Assembly (NCBI GenBank): GCA_033060915.1
Contig: CM065386.1
Location: forward strand, 10,378,001-10,442,000
From: Euryodendron excelsum
Lineage: Eukaryota; Streptophyta; Magnoliopsida; Ericales; Pentaphylacaceae
DNA length: 64,000 nucleotides
Direction of reading: 5' to 3'
Shown here: piece after piece, positions 1-12,500 of the stretch
Numbering within the stretch: position 1 is the first letter of the stretch
How the letters are laid out: each line of letters starts with the position of its first letter
Position numbers and translations under genes: made by a program
The notes under the pieces: model-generated
The model's input: only the letters and a program-made list of their open reading frames with translations
Databases searched by the model: none
Told to the model about the DNA's origin: nothing

Positions 1-378
1 TTAGAAATGGATACCCGGAAGCCAGAATTCGTGAGCCATTTCTCTTCTGAAGATGTTGGGCTCAATGGAACTGGCACTGATGCTAATGAGGGCCTTAGAA
101 GAAGATACAAAGCAGTACCCAAGAATGGAATCAGTGACAAGGGAAGAAGCCAAGAGTCTTTGCCATGCCTGGAAAAGAACGTCTTCTTCTCTCCTTTAGT
201 TTTGTGTATTTTTCATAATACATACATATATATCTACATATATCTATATATATACTTTGGTCCAATTACAACAGGCTGCGCACAAGGGGTAGCCCTACAC
301 CTGCCCCCGACACCCCCCTACTTGGTGAAGGCAAGATTTGTATCAATTCTCTTAGTATGGAAACCAAGTAGACATTAG
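1..378 (+). other. Possible 3' end of an upstream gene, unidentified
   Basis: An open frame runs from position 7 to 378. The first 60 or so residues have ordinary coding-like composition, rich in charged residues (a run of three arginines, several Lys and Glu). From about residue 72 it turns into a low-complexity Tyr-Ile repeat made by a TA-rich microsatellite, so the end of the frame is unlikely to be real coding sequence. I do not recognise the protein. It may be the last exon of a gene entering from the left, or chance. Confidence 0.25.
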
Positions 379-1938
379 TTAACTAATAACTAGGCTTGCT
401 GCCATTTCCACGATTGGCCATGGGCTTCATTGGCAGTGAGCTAGTAAGATTTATTTCTAGGTGTATTGTATTTTCTTTTTCTTATTCTACTGTAGGTTTT
501 AATTAATAGTCTGACCAAAGGATTAGGGCTAGTTGAATTCAGTGATCCTTCAAATGTCAAATTTTTGCTAGTGCAGTATATCAGAAATGAATAAAGATCT
601 AAAACTCGCCGTCAAAATCAAGAAGCTTCGTTGAGAAGGGTAGCCCAACCAGCCATTTTATTTAGGTTAGATCTGCATCTTCTTCTTTCCTTAATAATTT
701 TGTTTTTTTTGTTTTTGTGTGGAAATTTTAATGTCATCCTTAGCACTGAAATTCTCTGTTTGAATGCTCATACTCTAGTGCAAGGAGATTAACATTAACA
801 TAACCTAGAGTGTTACTAATAGTTGTTTTTTTACCTCTCTCCATATTTGCTTTTTCTCATTTAGCCTACCTCTTGCTCTATATGTGTTAATCCACCTTAA
901 ACTACACTAGAGGGCTGCCACGACTTGTGTGGTGCACTCGAATGCATGTAATAGAAATTATATAGATAAGAGTTATAGAAATAGACACTCGAATGCGTCA
1001 CATTATTCTTGTTTATTCCTTATTAGGTGGGTTTAGTACGTGTGTTTGGGATCCACTTGGTTAGAGTGTTGTGGTTCTCTTAAATAATTATTCATGTGCT
1101 AGATATGAGTTTGTGGATGATTATGTCATTATTGCCCTCCACTCCATAATAATTAAGACGACAACAGGATAGGTTCGATACGGGTTTGACTAAATTTTAC
1201 TTCGTCTCTAATAAGAAAACTCCACCTTATATCTTGTTCCCAATTCGTGACAGGTTAAACTTTCCCATCTCATCTCTGTCCTATTTAAGCTAATCGGGAT
1301 TCCGGTTAAAAACAAGTTAAATCTGTATAAAATTTCAATATAAAAATTATTCTTTAAAAATAAAAATAATACAAATTACACCAGTACAAACACAATATAA
1401 AATTGAGAAAGAAAGATGCTAAATCTAAAAAATATTAAATAACATCAAAATCTAAATATTTACTTGTATATACTAAGAATATTTTGTACTATTAAAGCAT
1501 AATAAGAGCATGTGGAAATTTTATAATATAATTGGGATGGGATGACCTAAACACTATCACATTCCAAATTAGCTTTAGATTTTGTTTTTTCACATGACTC
1601 GTCCTTAACTCGTTTATTTATACCCCAAACTCTTCCTATTGGGGGCGGAGTAAACCATAATTCGGATTTTGCAGGCCAAATTGTCATTCCTATAAAAATG
1701 GAAGATTTTTGAATTAGTGATTTTTAAATTACTTTTTTTATAGAAGAAAATATTAAAAAGATTTCAATTTTGAAAACATATTCTCTATTTGTATATCGGT
1801 AAATTATTGGGAGCCAATAACGCGCCGTTTAACAACCGTCAAAACGAACAACCATTGCTTTAGAGCCTTACTCCCGTCCCTCCAGCTTCGGCAGATAAGG
1901 TTTTCATTCTCAAGCTCTTCTCTCTCTCCAATCCATCC
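379..1938. other. Intergenic region with a degenerate dispersed repeat
   Basis: AT-rich and without a supportable gene. About 1155-1693 resembles the element at 52439-52715: both share a stretch reading like 'accccaaa(c/t)tcttc', then a G-rich or GGGGC-type block, and a right end of the form attgtcattc. The region just before 1939 should hold the promoter of the SET-domain gene; a CT-rich leader (1918-1930) lies directly upstream of its ATG. Confidence 0.5.
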
Positions 1939-4900
1939 ATGGCAGAAGCTTCCAGAATCCTCCACACCACCCTCTTTCCCACTTTCTCGACCCTGACTCA
2001 CAAGACCCCTTGCTCTCGCTCTCAACCAACCTCACACTCACTGCGCAGCACAGTTCGCTGCTCAGTCTCTACTGCCGGCGACACCGCAAGAACCGCAGCG
2101 AACCGGACGATTCCGTGGGGCTGCGACATCGACTCGCTGGAGAACGCGTCGGCGTTGCAGAAATGGCTGTCGGATTCCGGCCTTCCGCCCCAGAAAATGG
2201 CCATAGAGAGAGTGGCAGTCGGGGTGAGAGGCCTTGTCGCCCTCAAGAACATCCGCAAGGGAGAGAAGTTGCTCTTCGTGCCTCCCTCACTAGTCATCAC
2301 CGCCGATTCGGTACGAGTTGTTTAATAAGTTTTCAGTTTCTTTGTATTTACCGATCACAGGGTGTGCATGTGTATGTACATATATTCTCCAGTAGAGTTG
2401 AAATAGAGAACCGTGAATTGCTTTGAGTTGTTTAGCAAGTGGAAGAAGTTGTGTGGGTATTAACAATTTTGTCCTAAATTTTAGAGCACCGATGGGACTT
2501 GTGTGGAATCTCAATCAGAGAGTTGCAACTTTATTTTCTGTGATTGATTTTCCAGTTTATAACCACTCTATAGGGGTTTTGGGCCCTGCAAATGCAGGTG
2601 GATATTATCATGATGTAGTCCAACTGATGTATTCCAACCGATGTGATTTTTTTATTCTTGAGCAAATCTAATTGTAGGGTACCTGCAATACCTTTTCCAT
2701 TTTCCAGATTACATGCCAGGTTCGAAGAGATTACTCCTAGCCAGACTAAATCCTGCCTTTGTAGAAGTTGGAGATGGGGAGGGCTAAGAGGGTTGTTTAA
2801 CGCGTTACTATAACAACCAAAAGGAACTAAAATAAAGAATTGAAAATAAGGAATAATGTATTTCTGAAATCTGAATCTAATTATTATTTTTGGATGCTAT
2901 TTGCAATTTTACCTGGTATAACTGCCACAAGGTTTAACTAACGATGTGGGGTACTCATGCATACTATTTTGTGCCTACACGTATCTTGGACTCTTTGGAT
3001 GTCAGGAGTGGAGCTGCCCAGAGGCTGGTGAGGTGCTAAAACAGAATGGTGTACCAGATTGGCCATTGCTTGCGACCTATCTTATTAGTGAAGCAAGTCT
3101 CATGAAGTCTTCGAGATGGAGCAGTTATATCTCAGCCTTGCCTCAACAACCCTATTCACTTTTGTATTGGTGAGCCTTTGTCCTTCGTTAGAATTGACAT
3201 TGTAGAAGATTTTTTCTTCTCCAATAAAGTAAAAGGTCTACTCTCGGTTTTTTCCCCTACAGCCTCTCTATGTCATTTCAGGACACGTTCAGAACTTGAT
3301 AGATATCTTGAAGCATCACAAATTAGAGTGCGGGCAATTGAAAGGATCAATGATGTTACTGGAACGTATGTCCTCTTGTTGTCTTTTTTTTGGGCAAATA
3401 TGTTTTTGTTCAATTTGGCCAAAGGTCATATGATCATGCAAGTGTTAAGACACCACCTAATCTAAAAGCTTAAGTTGTTAAGTAAGGTGCCCAACAATAT
3501 ATATCAAGCTCTCCAACACCTCCCTCATGTGCAATACTGCCTTGCACGTGAAGATGCAACATATAGAGATAGAGAGAAACATAATGCAATAGGGGAACAA
3601 GTGCAATCATAGAGACTTGAACCAAGAACTCTTCCCAACCAAAGCTCTAATACCATGTTAAGACATCACTTAACGTAAAAGCTTAAGCTGCTAAGTATGC
3701 GGTCCAACAATGCATATCAAGCTCTCCAACAATATGTATTAATTGTTGAGCCATGCTTTCAATCTCTTGTGCAGATACGATGATTTAAGAGTCAGGATAT
3801 TTTCCAAGTATCCAGATTTATTTCCTGAAGAGGTACTTGTTTGTGCAACTATTTTACTGTTTATTTAGGTGGAACTGGGACGATGTATTCAAAATAAAGT
3901 TGAATGTTTAACAATGTGTATATATTTTAAATTATCAGGACAAAAAGAAAATTGTATTTTGAGTCTGCAAGTGGATGAAGATCTAAATACAGGAAATAGT
4001 GAAAGAATGACTATGTAGTGAGTTTTGTAACAAAATGACAACATGCAGCTGTTCCACACACTCTTGAAGTGAAAAGGTTGGGCTCTTGCATAGTGTGCGA
4101 ACAAGTGGCAAGGCACAGTCAGACATGGTTGTGTGACTCTTGATGACTCTTGAGTATTTTATGTTCCAGTCATCGATGCGGAAAGAGTGTCCTACATATT
4201 ATAGCATGATAGACGGGAATTTTCCTATTAATGAAATACCATTAACTAAATATGCTGTCAGCAGAAGGGAGGCACTCCCCTAACAGTTCACTGGCTACTA
4301 TGGGGAGCACTGGTAGGAGAGGAAGATTGATCCTACAGTTGGTTTGAAGTAGGGATATCTAAGACTGAAGAATTCAACTAATAGCAGCAGTTGCTTCTAT
4401 GGATTTCTTTCCATGATAATTTCAATGCATCCTGCCAAGTGTCAATAAAATTCAATGGTTATTCAAATGACCTACAAAATGGAGGTTATGCAGATCAATG
4501 TTCTTACATTCATTCTGGATTCCTTAAATGTAGTCGTGTTCCTGCACCTATACCTGTTATATTTGAATAATTTGGAAAAAGTTTCAGTGCAAACATTCTA
4601 TTCTGCAAGTTATAATTGGCTTTACTTTATTGCCGTTTCTATTTATGCTGCTAGATTATAGGCTTTGCATTTCTTTAACCCACACTATGTGTTATTACAG
4701 GTGTTCAATATGGAGACCTTTAAATGGTCATTTGGCATTCTTTTCTCGCGCTTGGTGAGTTTATTTTGCAATGTGATTGATTAGTTCTTTACTTCATTGA
4801 CGTTGAACTGGAGTTGGACTATTATGGGTGTTTGGACAATGTAGAAATATGAATGAAGTAATGTAGATATCCGTAAATCCGAATAAACAAATTTCTCACC

Positions 4901-7768
4901 TAAAAGGAAGCTGTCGCTAAACTGATGTCATACAAGAGACCATTTATTGATTTCATGAATCCCTCGTATTCTTCTTTTTACCTCTCTGCTCTCCCTGTAA
5001 ATCCTTGATTGAGTTTTATTTAGAAACAAATCAGCATCTTTCATATTTCACAGAGAACAGGAGTAGTTTTATACTTGTGTTGCTTTTGAAATTAAGTTCA
5101 GGTATGCTTATTAAAAATAAAAAAAGAATGGAAGTATGACTCTTATATCTTCCCTATTCTTTCGCAATAAACTTCATTTAGTCTAAAGCTTTACTTTGAA
5201 GTTTTCCTTTCCACCTTGGAAATAGATCTTTTTTCTTCTTTTTGTCTCCCAGTGAAGGCGCCTTGGAAATAAATTTGGTTCAATGAAAGTATATAAGATG
5301 GAGTTTATTGGTCCATTTACTGCAGGTTCGATTACCCTCAATGGACGGAAGGGTTGCCTTGGTTCCTTGGGCAGATATGCTAAACCATAGTTGTGAGGTA
5401 TGTATACTGCCGTTGTGTTTAGAAATGGTTATTATTCTGTAAAGGTGCGTTTTTTTAAACTCTGATGAGGGATACTTCCATTTGGTTGGTCAAGGTGGAA
5501 ACATTTTTGGATTATGATAAATCATCACAAGGAATCGTCTTTACAACTGATCGGCCATATCAGCTAGGTGAGCAGGTAAACACTAGGTGGAATTCCAATT
5601 AACCAACCATCGAAATGCAATAATTGTGTTATAATTTCTTCTCAAATTAGAAGTTCTCTCCTTTTCTTTTTATTCCTTGTTGTCCTTAAAAATTTTTGGT
5701 CCACAATATTAATGACTTTCTTAAGAAACTAAGGTATTTTTTAGTTGGCTCTTTTTTGGGAATGTAGTGATAGACCCTCTGTCTGAAGCCTCCCGGAACC
5801 TTATCTAATAAAGTTCAAATTCACTGTTATGTCTGTCTACTGGAAGTCAATCAAGCTGAATTTATTTCTTTGTCCTGTTGTACAGTCTCTATAAGGGAGG
5901 CCAAAAGAGGAGGGCTATGTTTTCTTCTCTTAGTTGAAGCTTAGACTGTGAATATTCTGCATTGATTAACAGAATTATAGGTGAGATTTGAGTGAAACCA
6001 TGGAAGAAGCTCTTGTGGCAATTGTAACTTTTTTATGTCTTGCATGACATAATGCAGGTTTTCATATCATATGGTAAGAAATCTAACGGAGAGCTGTTGC
6101 TATCTTATGGATTTGTTCCGAGGGAGGGCACCAACCCTAATGATTCAGTGGAGTTGCCATTTTCACTTAAGAGATCTGACAAATGTTATAAAGAGAAGTT
6201 AGAAGCACTGAGGAAGCATGGGTTGTCAGCGTGAGTACCTGTTAGTCTTACAGAACATTCGGCAGAACGAACCTATGGTGATGAAGTTTAATTCATTTAA
6301 TTAATCATTTCATCCTAGTCTTCTAATATCACTAAAACTAGACATGAATATATAAATCTCTTGCATTTATCTTCCTTATATCTTGGATTGCCAATTTATT
6401 AGCTACTATTAACAGGTCAAAGTGTTTTCCTCTACAAGTCACTGGTTGGCCATTGGAGTTGATGGCATATGCTTACTTAGCTGTCAGCCCCCCAAGTATG
6501 AACAGCCAGTTTGACAAGGTTTGACAGTTACTTTTCTAACCATAGATAGACTATGCAGTCTCTAATCAGGAATCTCACACAAATTTATTCCAGATGGCTG
6601 CTGCAGCATCAAACAAGATAACTTCCAAGAAAGATATCAGGTATCCTGAAATAGAGGAAGAAGCACTACAATTTCTTTTGGATAGTTGTGAATCAAGTAT
6701 ATCAAAATACACCAGATTCCTTCAGGTAACGGAAGAATAAGAAATTTGTTCAAATCTGTTTTTTCTGAGAACTGATCATAACCATGAAAAAAATTGCGGC
6801 CAATTAGTGTGAAGTAATAAGAGAATGGCCTTGCTTCTTCCCATAGTTGTCTTGACAAACAATGATAAAATTCGTTCTGAATTTTGTGCTTAAAGATTTG
6901 AATATTTGAATCTTGAAATCTTCTTCACATCAAACAGGCAAGTGGATCAATGGATTTGGATGTGACATCACCTAAGCAGCTGAACCGAAAGTTGTTTTTG
7001 AAACAGTTAGCGGTTGACTTGTGCACAAGTGAACAGAGGATATTGTTTCGCACCCAATACGTAAGGATCCACCTGTTCTGCTTCTGCAGATTAACGATTC
7101 TTCCTTGTTTATTGAGCTCATTTATTCTAATGTATGCTGATCCCGCTAACTCAAAACCGACCATTTCATTCTTGTGTTTGTTGATTGTAAAAGTCCACCT
7201 TCTACTTCTGGATGTACATCAAGTTAGGCATGGCCAACTCCTGATAATGTTCCTCTAATTTTGTCTGGTTATCAATCACAATCATGTGCTTCACGGTATA
7301 AAGGTTGCTGTCCAAATTTTGTACATAAAATGGCGTTGATAAGTAATTTTCCAGTTGTACTCTGCTGAATGATTGACATGTTGCATTGGAAATCAGGCAA
7401 TCCTACAGGAGATAAAGCCATGAATGTAGGACACTTATATGTGATAGTCCCATGTATAGATTGACTGTAGATGAACATTTGCATCATGTGACTGGAGCTA
7501 CCTGTACCTTCCTGTAATCCCTTATGTTAATAAGGGGTTATTGTTGGTTACATATGCTTGCCTTGAGTGCTATGCATGTGCTTTTAACCTTTTTTTCTCT
7601 CTTTCTTAGTCTTTGCAATGAGATTTTAGCACTTTCTACTCTGGCTAATCTTTTCTATTATGCTTTTATCAATGAAAACAGATTTTGAGGAGGAGACTAA
7701 GGGATATAAGGAGTGGCGAACTGAGAGCTCTTCGACTCTTTGATAGGTTCAGGAAGTTTTTTAAATGA
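1939..7768 (+). CDS. SET-domain protein, Rubisco-LSMT-like lysine methyltransferase (chloroplast)
   Basis: Twelve exons: 1939-2310, 3006-3169, 3282-3365, 3775-3832, 4701-4754, 5326-5397, 5495-5575, 6058-6230, 6416-6518, 6594-6725, 6938-7060, 7682-7768. They sum to 1503 nt (500 aa) with all junctions in phase and GT-AG. The N-terminus is Ser/Thr-rich without acidic residues for about 40 aa, as in chloroplast transit peptides. The SET core follows, with WADMLNHSCEV (the NH-x-C motif of the AdoMet pocket), then VFISYG and NGELLLSYGF. The C-terminal half matches the Rubisco LSMT substrate-binding domain. It most resembles Arabidopsis At5g14260, from memory. That group is distinct from true LSMT; its substrate is not established, so Rubisco or aldolase methylation should not be assumed. 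The ATG chosen is the first in frame and precedes the transit-like region. Confidence 0.9.
3443..3731 (-). mobile_element. TRIM element (terminal-repeat retrotransposon in miniature)
   Basis: Two direct repeats of 76 bp each, 3443-3518 and 3656-3731, flank about 137 bp. Read on the minus strand, each repeat begins TGTTGGAGAG and ends TTAACA, giving the TG...CA ends of an LTR. Immediately inside the 5' repeat is TGGTATTAGAGC (3644-3655, minus), the plant initiator-tRNA-Met primer-binding site with one change. Immediately before the 3' repeat is a purine tract, GAGGGAGG. No coding capacity exists. The repeats differ at several positions, so the insertion is not recent. No matching target duplication is visible (gcaag on one side, atatg on the other). 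It lies in intron 3 of the SET-domain gene, antisense to it. Confidence 0.88.
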
Positions 7769-9545
7769 CTGCTCTTTTTGAGTAATTTGATCAGGAAAAA
7801 GAGTTCACTGGGAGTCTCCTATATCCGTTGCTTGGGATTTTCGCTGTAAGTCCCATTAATGATTGTTTGACCAGTTGACACCAGTTCAGATTAAGTCTTT
7901 GTTGAGTGGAGTCGAGTTATCCATATTCAAGCCGCTCTGCTTGTTATGAGATTTTATGTGTCATGTGACATGTCTGTTGTTTTCGCTGGAACCAAATGAG
8001 GTTCATGTGTCATGTCTCTGTACTTAAAAACTAGATAACCAGCACATTATGTAGAACTATAAGATTTTGTCAGTAAGTCATCTGGGGCTGCATTTTCCCA
8101 AGGTTTCCTCCCTTTTCTTAAGAACATTTTGTAGATCTTTGAAGTTGTGTACATTTCCTAGATGGACCTACTTCTCTGTTTTTAATGACCTATATTGTTT
8201 AAAATTGGTTGAAGCATCTTAAACTAAAAAAATTATATACTACTGCATAAATCAGAGAACTGGAAGACCCATAATTTTACATTAAGAGGTGACAAATATG
8301 TAATTTCATTTTTTCCTACGAAATGGGATGGATGAGAAAATGTAATCCATCAAAAACTGAACTTCTATCTATTCATAATTTGACAATTCAAGAAACGAGA
8401 AGCTCTATTTTTGTCTGTTATGAGATATGGTAAAATTAGTAGCCTGTCCATGGTTGATGCGGTTCATGAGACAACTATTCAGTGGGTAAGATAGTATTAG
8501 CTACTGTCAGTAAAATTCACCATTACATTAGAGGTAAAAGATCATTACGGAAGTAGTACCCAAAAATATAGGTATTACCTGCCTATTGAATTTTTTTCCC
8601 AGTTTATGATTAACAGAACTCAAGAATAAAATTATATAAAAATACCATTTTGCTCGCCCCATAAATTAGTTATGCATGTTGATCCATTTTCCAATAAGCA
8701 AATGGGAGCTTTATGACCTTTTAACCCTTTACAACACATTCTGAAGTAAGGCATACTGGGTATAAGGTCGTAAACAAGCCCATGCTGAGTTCAAATTGAG
8801 CTGAATTAATTTTAACAAGTTTCGAAATGTGTTTATGTTCAATATGTTTATTTAAGTTTCAAAATATATTAATGTTCAACATTTAATTATAAGTCGAGTT
8901 CAAGTAATCAAGCTTTCTTTTATTTATTTATTTATGTAGTTCGAGAGTACATATGAGCTATCGAGTTAAATTTAAATCGAGTTCATATAATTAACAAATT
9001 TTAAAATATATAAAAATTTAGAGTTTAGATTAGTCAATGTGCCTTTTCTTTTCGTTAATTTTGGCACTTGTGCAACTCCTGACCCACACAAACTTAGCAG
9101 GACAAATACCTAGAGAATAAATCTAAAGAGTTGATAACACTTAGTTAATTAGCCAATGTCTCTAATAAATAATTGCACGGTCTATTCATATTCTATGGTC
9201 TATCCATATTTTATAATAATGCTTCGATAATAATTTTGTAATTAAAAATTATATATTTTTATTTCGAAGTGAAATAATACTTTTGTAATTAAAAATTATG
9301 TATTTTTATTTTGAAGGGAAACTCTCATTGTACATCAATTATGTATATTAACACAAAAAATGATCACAAAACTCGTATGTAAGCATAAAAAAATAAAACG
9401 ACAAAAAATATATTCGTGGTGAGAGGAGCTCAGACGCCATAATCATACCAGAGCACATTCCGGCCTCGGGCACGGACGCCGGCAACAGACCAATCCTTGT
9501 ATCGGCTTCGACCCAAACAAATTATCCTTCATATATAAGGGTGTG
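7769..9545. other. Intergenic, AT-rich; 3' UTR of the SET gene and promoter of the IGPS gene
   Basis: No gene seen. A short tandem duplication with a unit near 48 bp lies at about 9233-9320 (repeated ttttgtaattaaaaattat). The last 150 bases before 9546 become GC-richer, as expected for the promoter and leader of the IGPS gene; 'tatataagg' at about 9532-9540 is only a few bases from the ATG, so it is unlikely to be the TATA box for the ATG chosen. Confidence 0.5.
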
Positions 9546-12500
9546 ATGTCGTTGAGAGCAGCAAAACCTAGGGTTTCGTTTCAGGCCGTTCCGTCCCACC
9601 GTCACATACCCCAGTTCTCATCATCTCGGGTTCCGATTCCAAGGACTCTAATAGCAGATCGCGGTGGCTGTATTCGAGTTCAGGTCACCAATTAACCCTT
9701 TCAATGATTCCCTCTCTGCGTTTTCAATTTCTACTCGTAGTTCATATACGTTGACGTGTATACAGGTGTATAAATGATTTTGAAATTCATATGCATGTAA
9801 AAATCTAAATTTGTCTGCAAGTTGAAGTAAGTGAGATGAATTAGCTTGAATTTAAGATGCAATTGGCACCATTTGGCTTTTCAGTAAATGGGTTTAAAAT
9901 CAGTAGATTGAAGAGTTCACTGTGGGTTATATCATTAAATTCTTTAAAAGTAAAATCCATCAGAAACTTAAAGGTGCTTTTGAAATATGTAGATGTCTTC
10001 AGCAGCTTCCATCCAAGCTTTTATCTACATTGCAAACTCCGATATGCAAAGAACTAATGAGATTCTTCTGTATGCTAATGCGTTGGCTTCTAAAGGATGA
10101 CCTACATTATCAAAAACAAATCACTTTTGTTCAGAGCATATGTTCTGGTTCTTCTGAATTAAAATATACTGAATGTGTTTTGTAGTCCGAGTCAAAGGAT
10201 GGATCGGCAACACTTTCTGCAGTTAATGAGTCTGAAGAAAATGCTCTCAAAATTAAGGAGTGGGAAGTGGGGAGGTTCCAAGATGAAATAGCTGCTAGCC
10301 AAGGTATAACAATCAGAAGACGGCAGCCGACTGAACCTCCTTTACATTATGTGGGTCCTTTTGAGTTCTGTACAGAGAATGAAAGCAACACTCCCCGTAA
10401 CATACTAGAGGAAATTGTATGGCACAAAGATATGGAAGTTTCACTGGTATTTTCTTACTTGGTTCTTGAATATAGCTTGTGTCTTTTTCCAGTGTCGCAT
10501 ATTACTGAATTGCCTTTTTATAATTTTGCTTTCAGATGAAAGAGAGAAGACCTTTGTCCGGGCTGAAGAAAGCCCTTGAGACTGTGCCTCCGGCGAGAGA
10601 TTTTGTTGGAGCTCTCAGGGCATCAAATTTACGAACTGGATTGCCCGGGTTAATTGCTGAAGTGAAGAAGGCTTCTCCAAGTAGGGGAGTTTTAAGAGAA
10701 AACTTTGATCCAGTAAGTTTGCATTTTTTCTTCTGCTATTACTTTGTGCCTAAATTACATTTACTTATCATGGAAAAGAACATGGAGGGCTTAACCCATG
10801 CAATTGTAGTCCTTTGCCACAGAAGCAACAAATATTGTTTCTGGTATCTATTGAATTCTATTCTACTTCCAACTCTAGCTTCTTATAATGGCAAGAATGC
10901 ACTGTTGCAGTGTTGCTGGTTTGAGAGGTTGGGTTGAGCTTATTATTCTGGACAAGCTTTTTTATCTGAATAGGGTTATATTACCAAGCCTCCTCCTGCA
11001 TGCAGCTCAGCGCAGTTTAAATGTTATTGCTAGTCTATTAGAGTTTCACTGAAGTCTTGGCTTTCCTCTGCATTTTTGATGAAACAGATATCCGTTGGAC
11101 TTGTAAAGAGAGTCGGGTAGCTGAGCAAATTAATAGCAATATTGTATTTTTCTAACAATTGCCCTTAGACGAGAAACTAAGTGGAGATAGATGAAATTGT
11201 CAGCTACTCTGGGACTAATGTTGGCCTATATATTCATGGCCCTTGGCCAGAAAAGGCGTCCAACAAGAAATGAAGTAGTAGTTTAGAATAAGAATTTCTT
11301 CTTTTGCTATGATAGATTTTATAGGCGATCTTTCTTTGAGAGGGAGAATCTAGGGGCTTTTTTCTTTTGTATACTTCTTGTGTACATGAGGCGAAGCCTC
11401 CTTTTGCAATACATTATCTTTAGTTATATATAAAAAAAAGAATTTGTCATTTTTTCCTTATAATATAGTTTGTCTTTATTTTGTTGTTTTCTTCTTCTTG
11501 TGAGTTTGTCTGCTTTTTGAATGTCTTTTGTTACAGGTTGAAATTGCCCAAGCTTATGAGAAAGGTGGAGCAGCATGCCTCAGTGTTTTGACAGATGAAA
11601 AGTATTTTCAGGTAAACATTTTAGGTTTCTAGTCCTTCATTGTCTTTGTTGCCTATAGGTTTTGTGGAATTATGTGGGAAATTGGTGGATAATGATCTTC
11701 AAATTGTTTACCATTGCTAATTATCTGTTGACTTTCTCTATTGTTACTGTTAAGGGAAGCTTTGAAAATCTGGAGGCCATACGGAATGCAGGAGTAAAGG
11801 TGTGCTTTTTTATATGTTTTCCCTGTTGCTCATAACAGTTTTGGCTATATACTTTTACATTTGATGTTTTCCTGTGTTTCTGACTCTAAATAAATGTGCA
11901 GTGCCCTCTATTATGTAAAGATTTCATTGTAGATGCATGGCAAATCTACTATGCACGAATTAAAGGTGCAGATGCGATTTTGCTGATTGCTGCTGTTTTA
12001 CCAGATCTTGATATTAGATATATGACTAAGATTTGCAAGATGCTTGGATTGGCAGCACTTATTGAGGTTTGGCTGGTGCTTTCTTCATTGTTTAATCTCT
12101 TTGTTATTTACAGGACTGAGATAGTTTTAATTGCTGTTATTTTAATTAAATGAAACATTTGCCTTGAGTTTAAAGGCCTGTAGTTAAAGTTTGTCTCAAC
12201 CTGGTTCTGAATATGAACCATTTCTATTATTTTCTATGTAAACCTGGGAAATAACTCCTATTTAATTCATCATGTTGACAGATTTTCTCTTTTCTGACCA
12301 TTTTTTTTTTTTTTTGAAAATGTTACTCCAAAGAAATCTAGTTTTTCTTTTTCAAAGTTATTGTCTGAATGACAAAGCTGTAAACTTTTGTAGAGGACGA
12401 TACTTAACTAGTTGACTTTGTTCTTTTTCCCTTTGTTATGTGATTTTAGCACAAGGTTACCAATTGCCTATTCTTCTGTTCTTGTGAAGGGATTAATATA

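Noticed and set aside
7272..7487. Minus-strand frame downstream of SET-gene exon 11
   Set aside because: Lies in an intron, no domain, average AT-rich composition.
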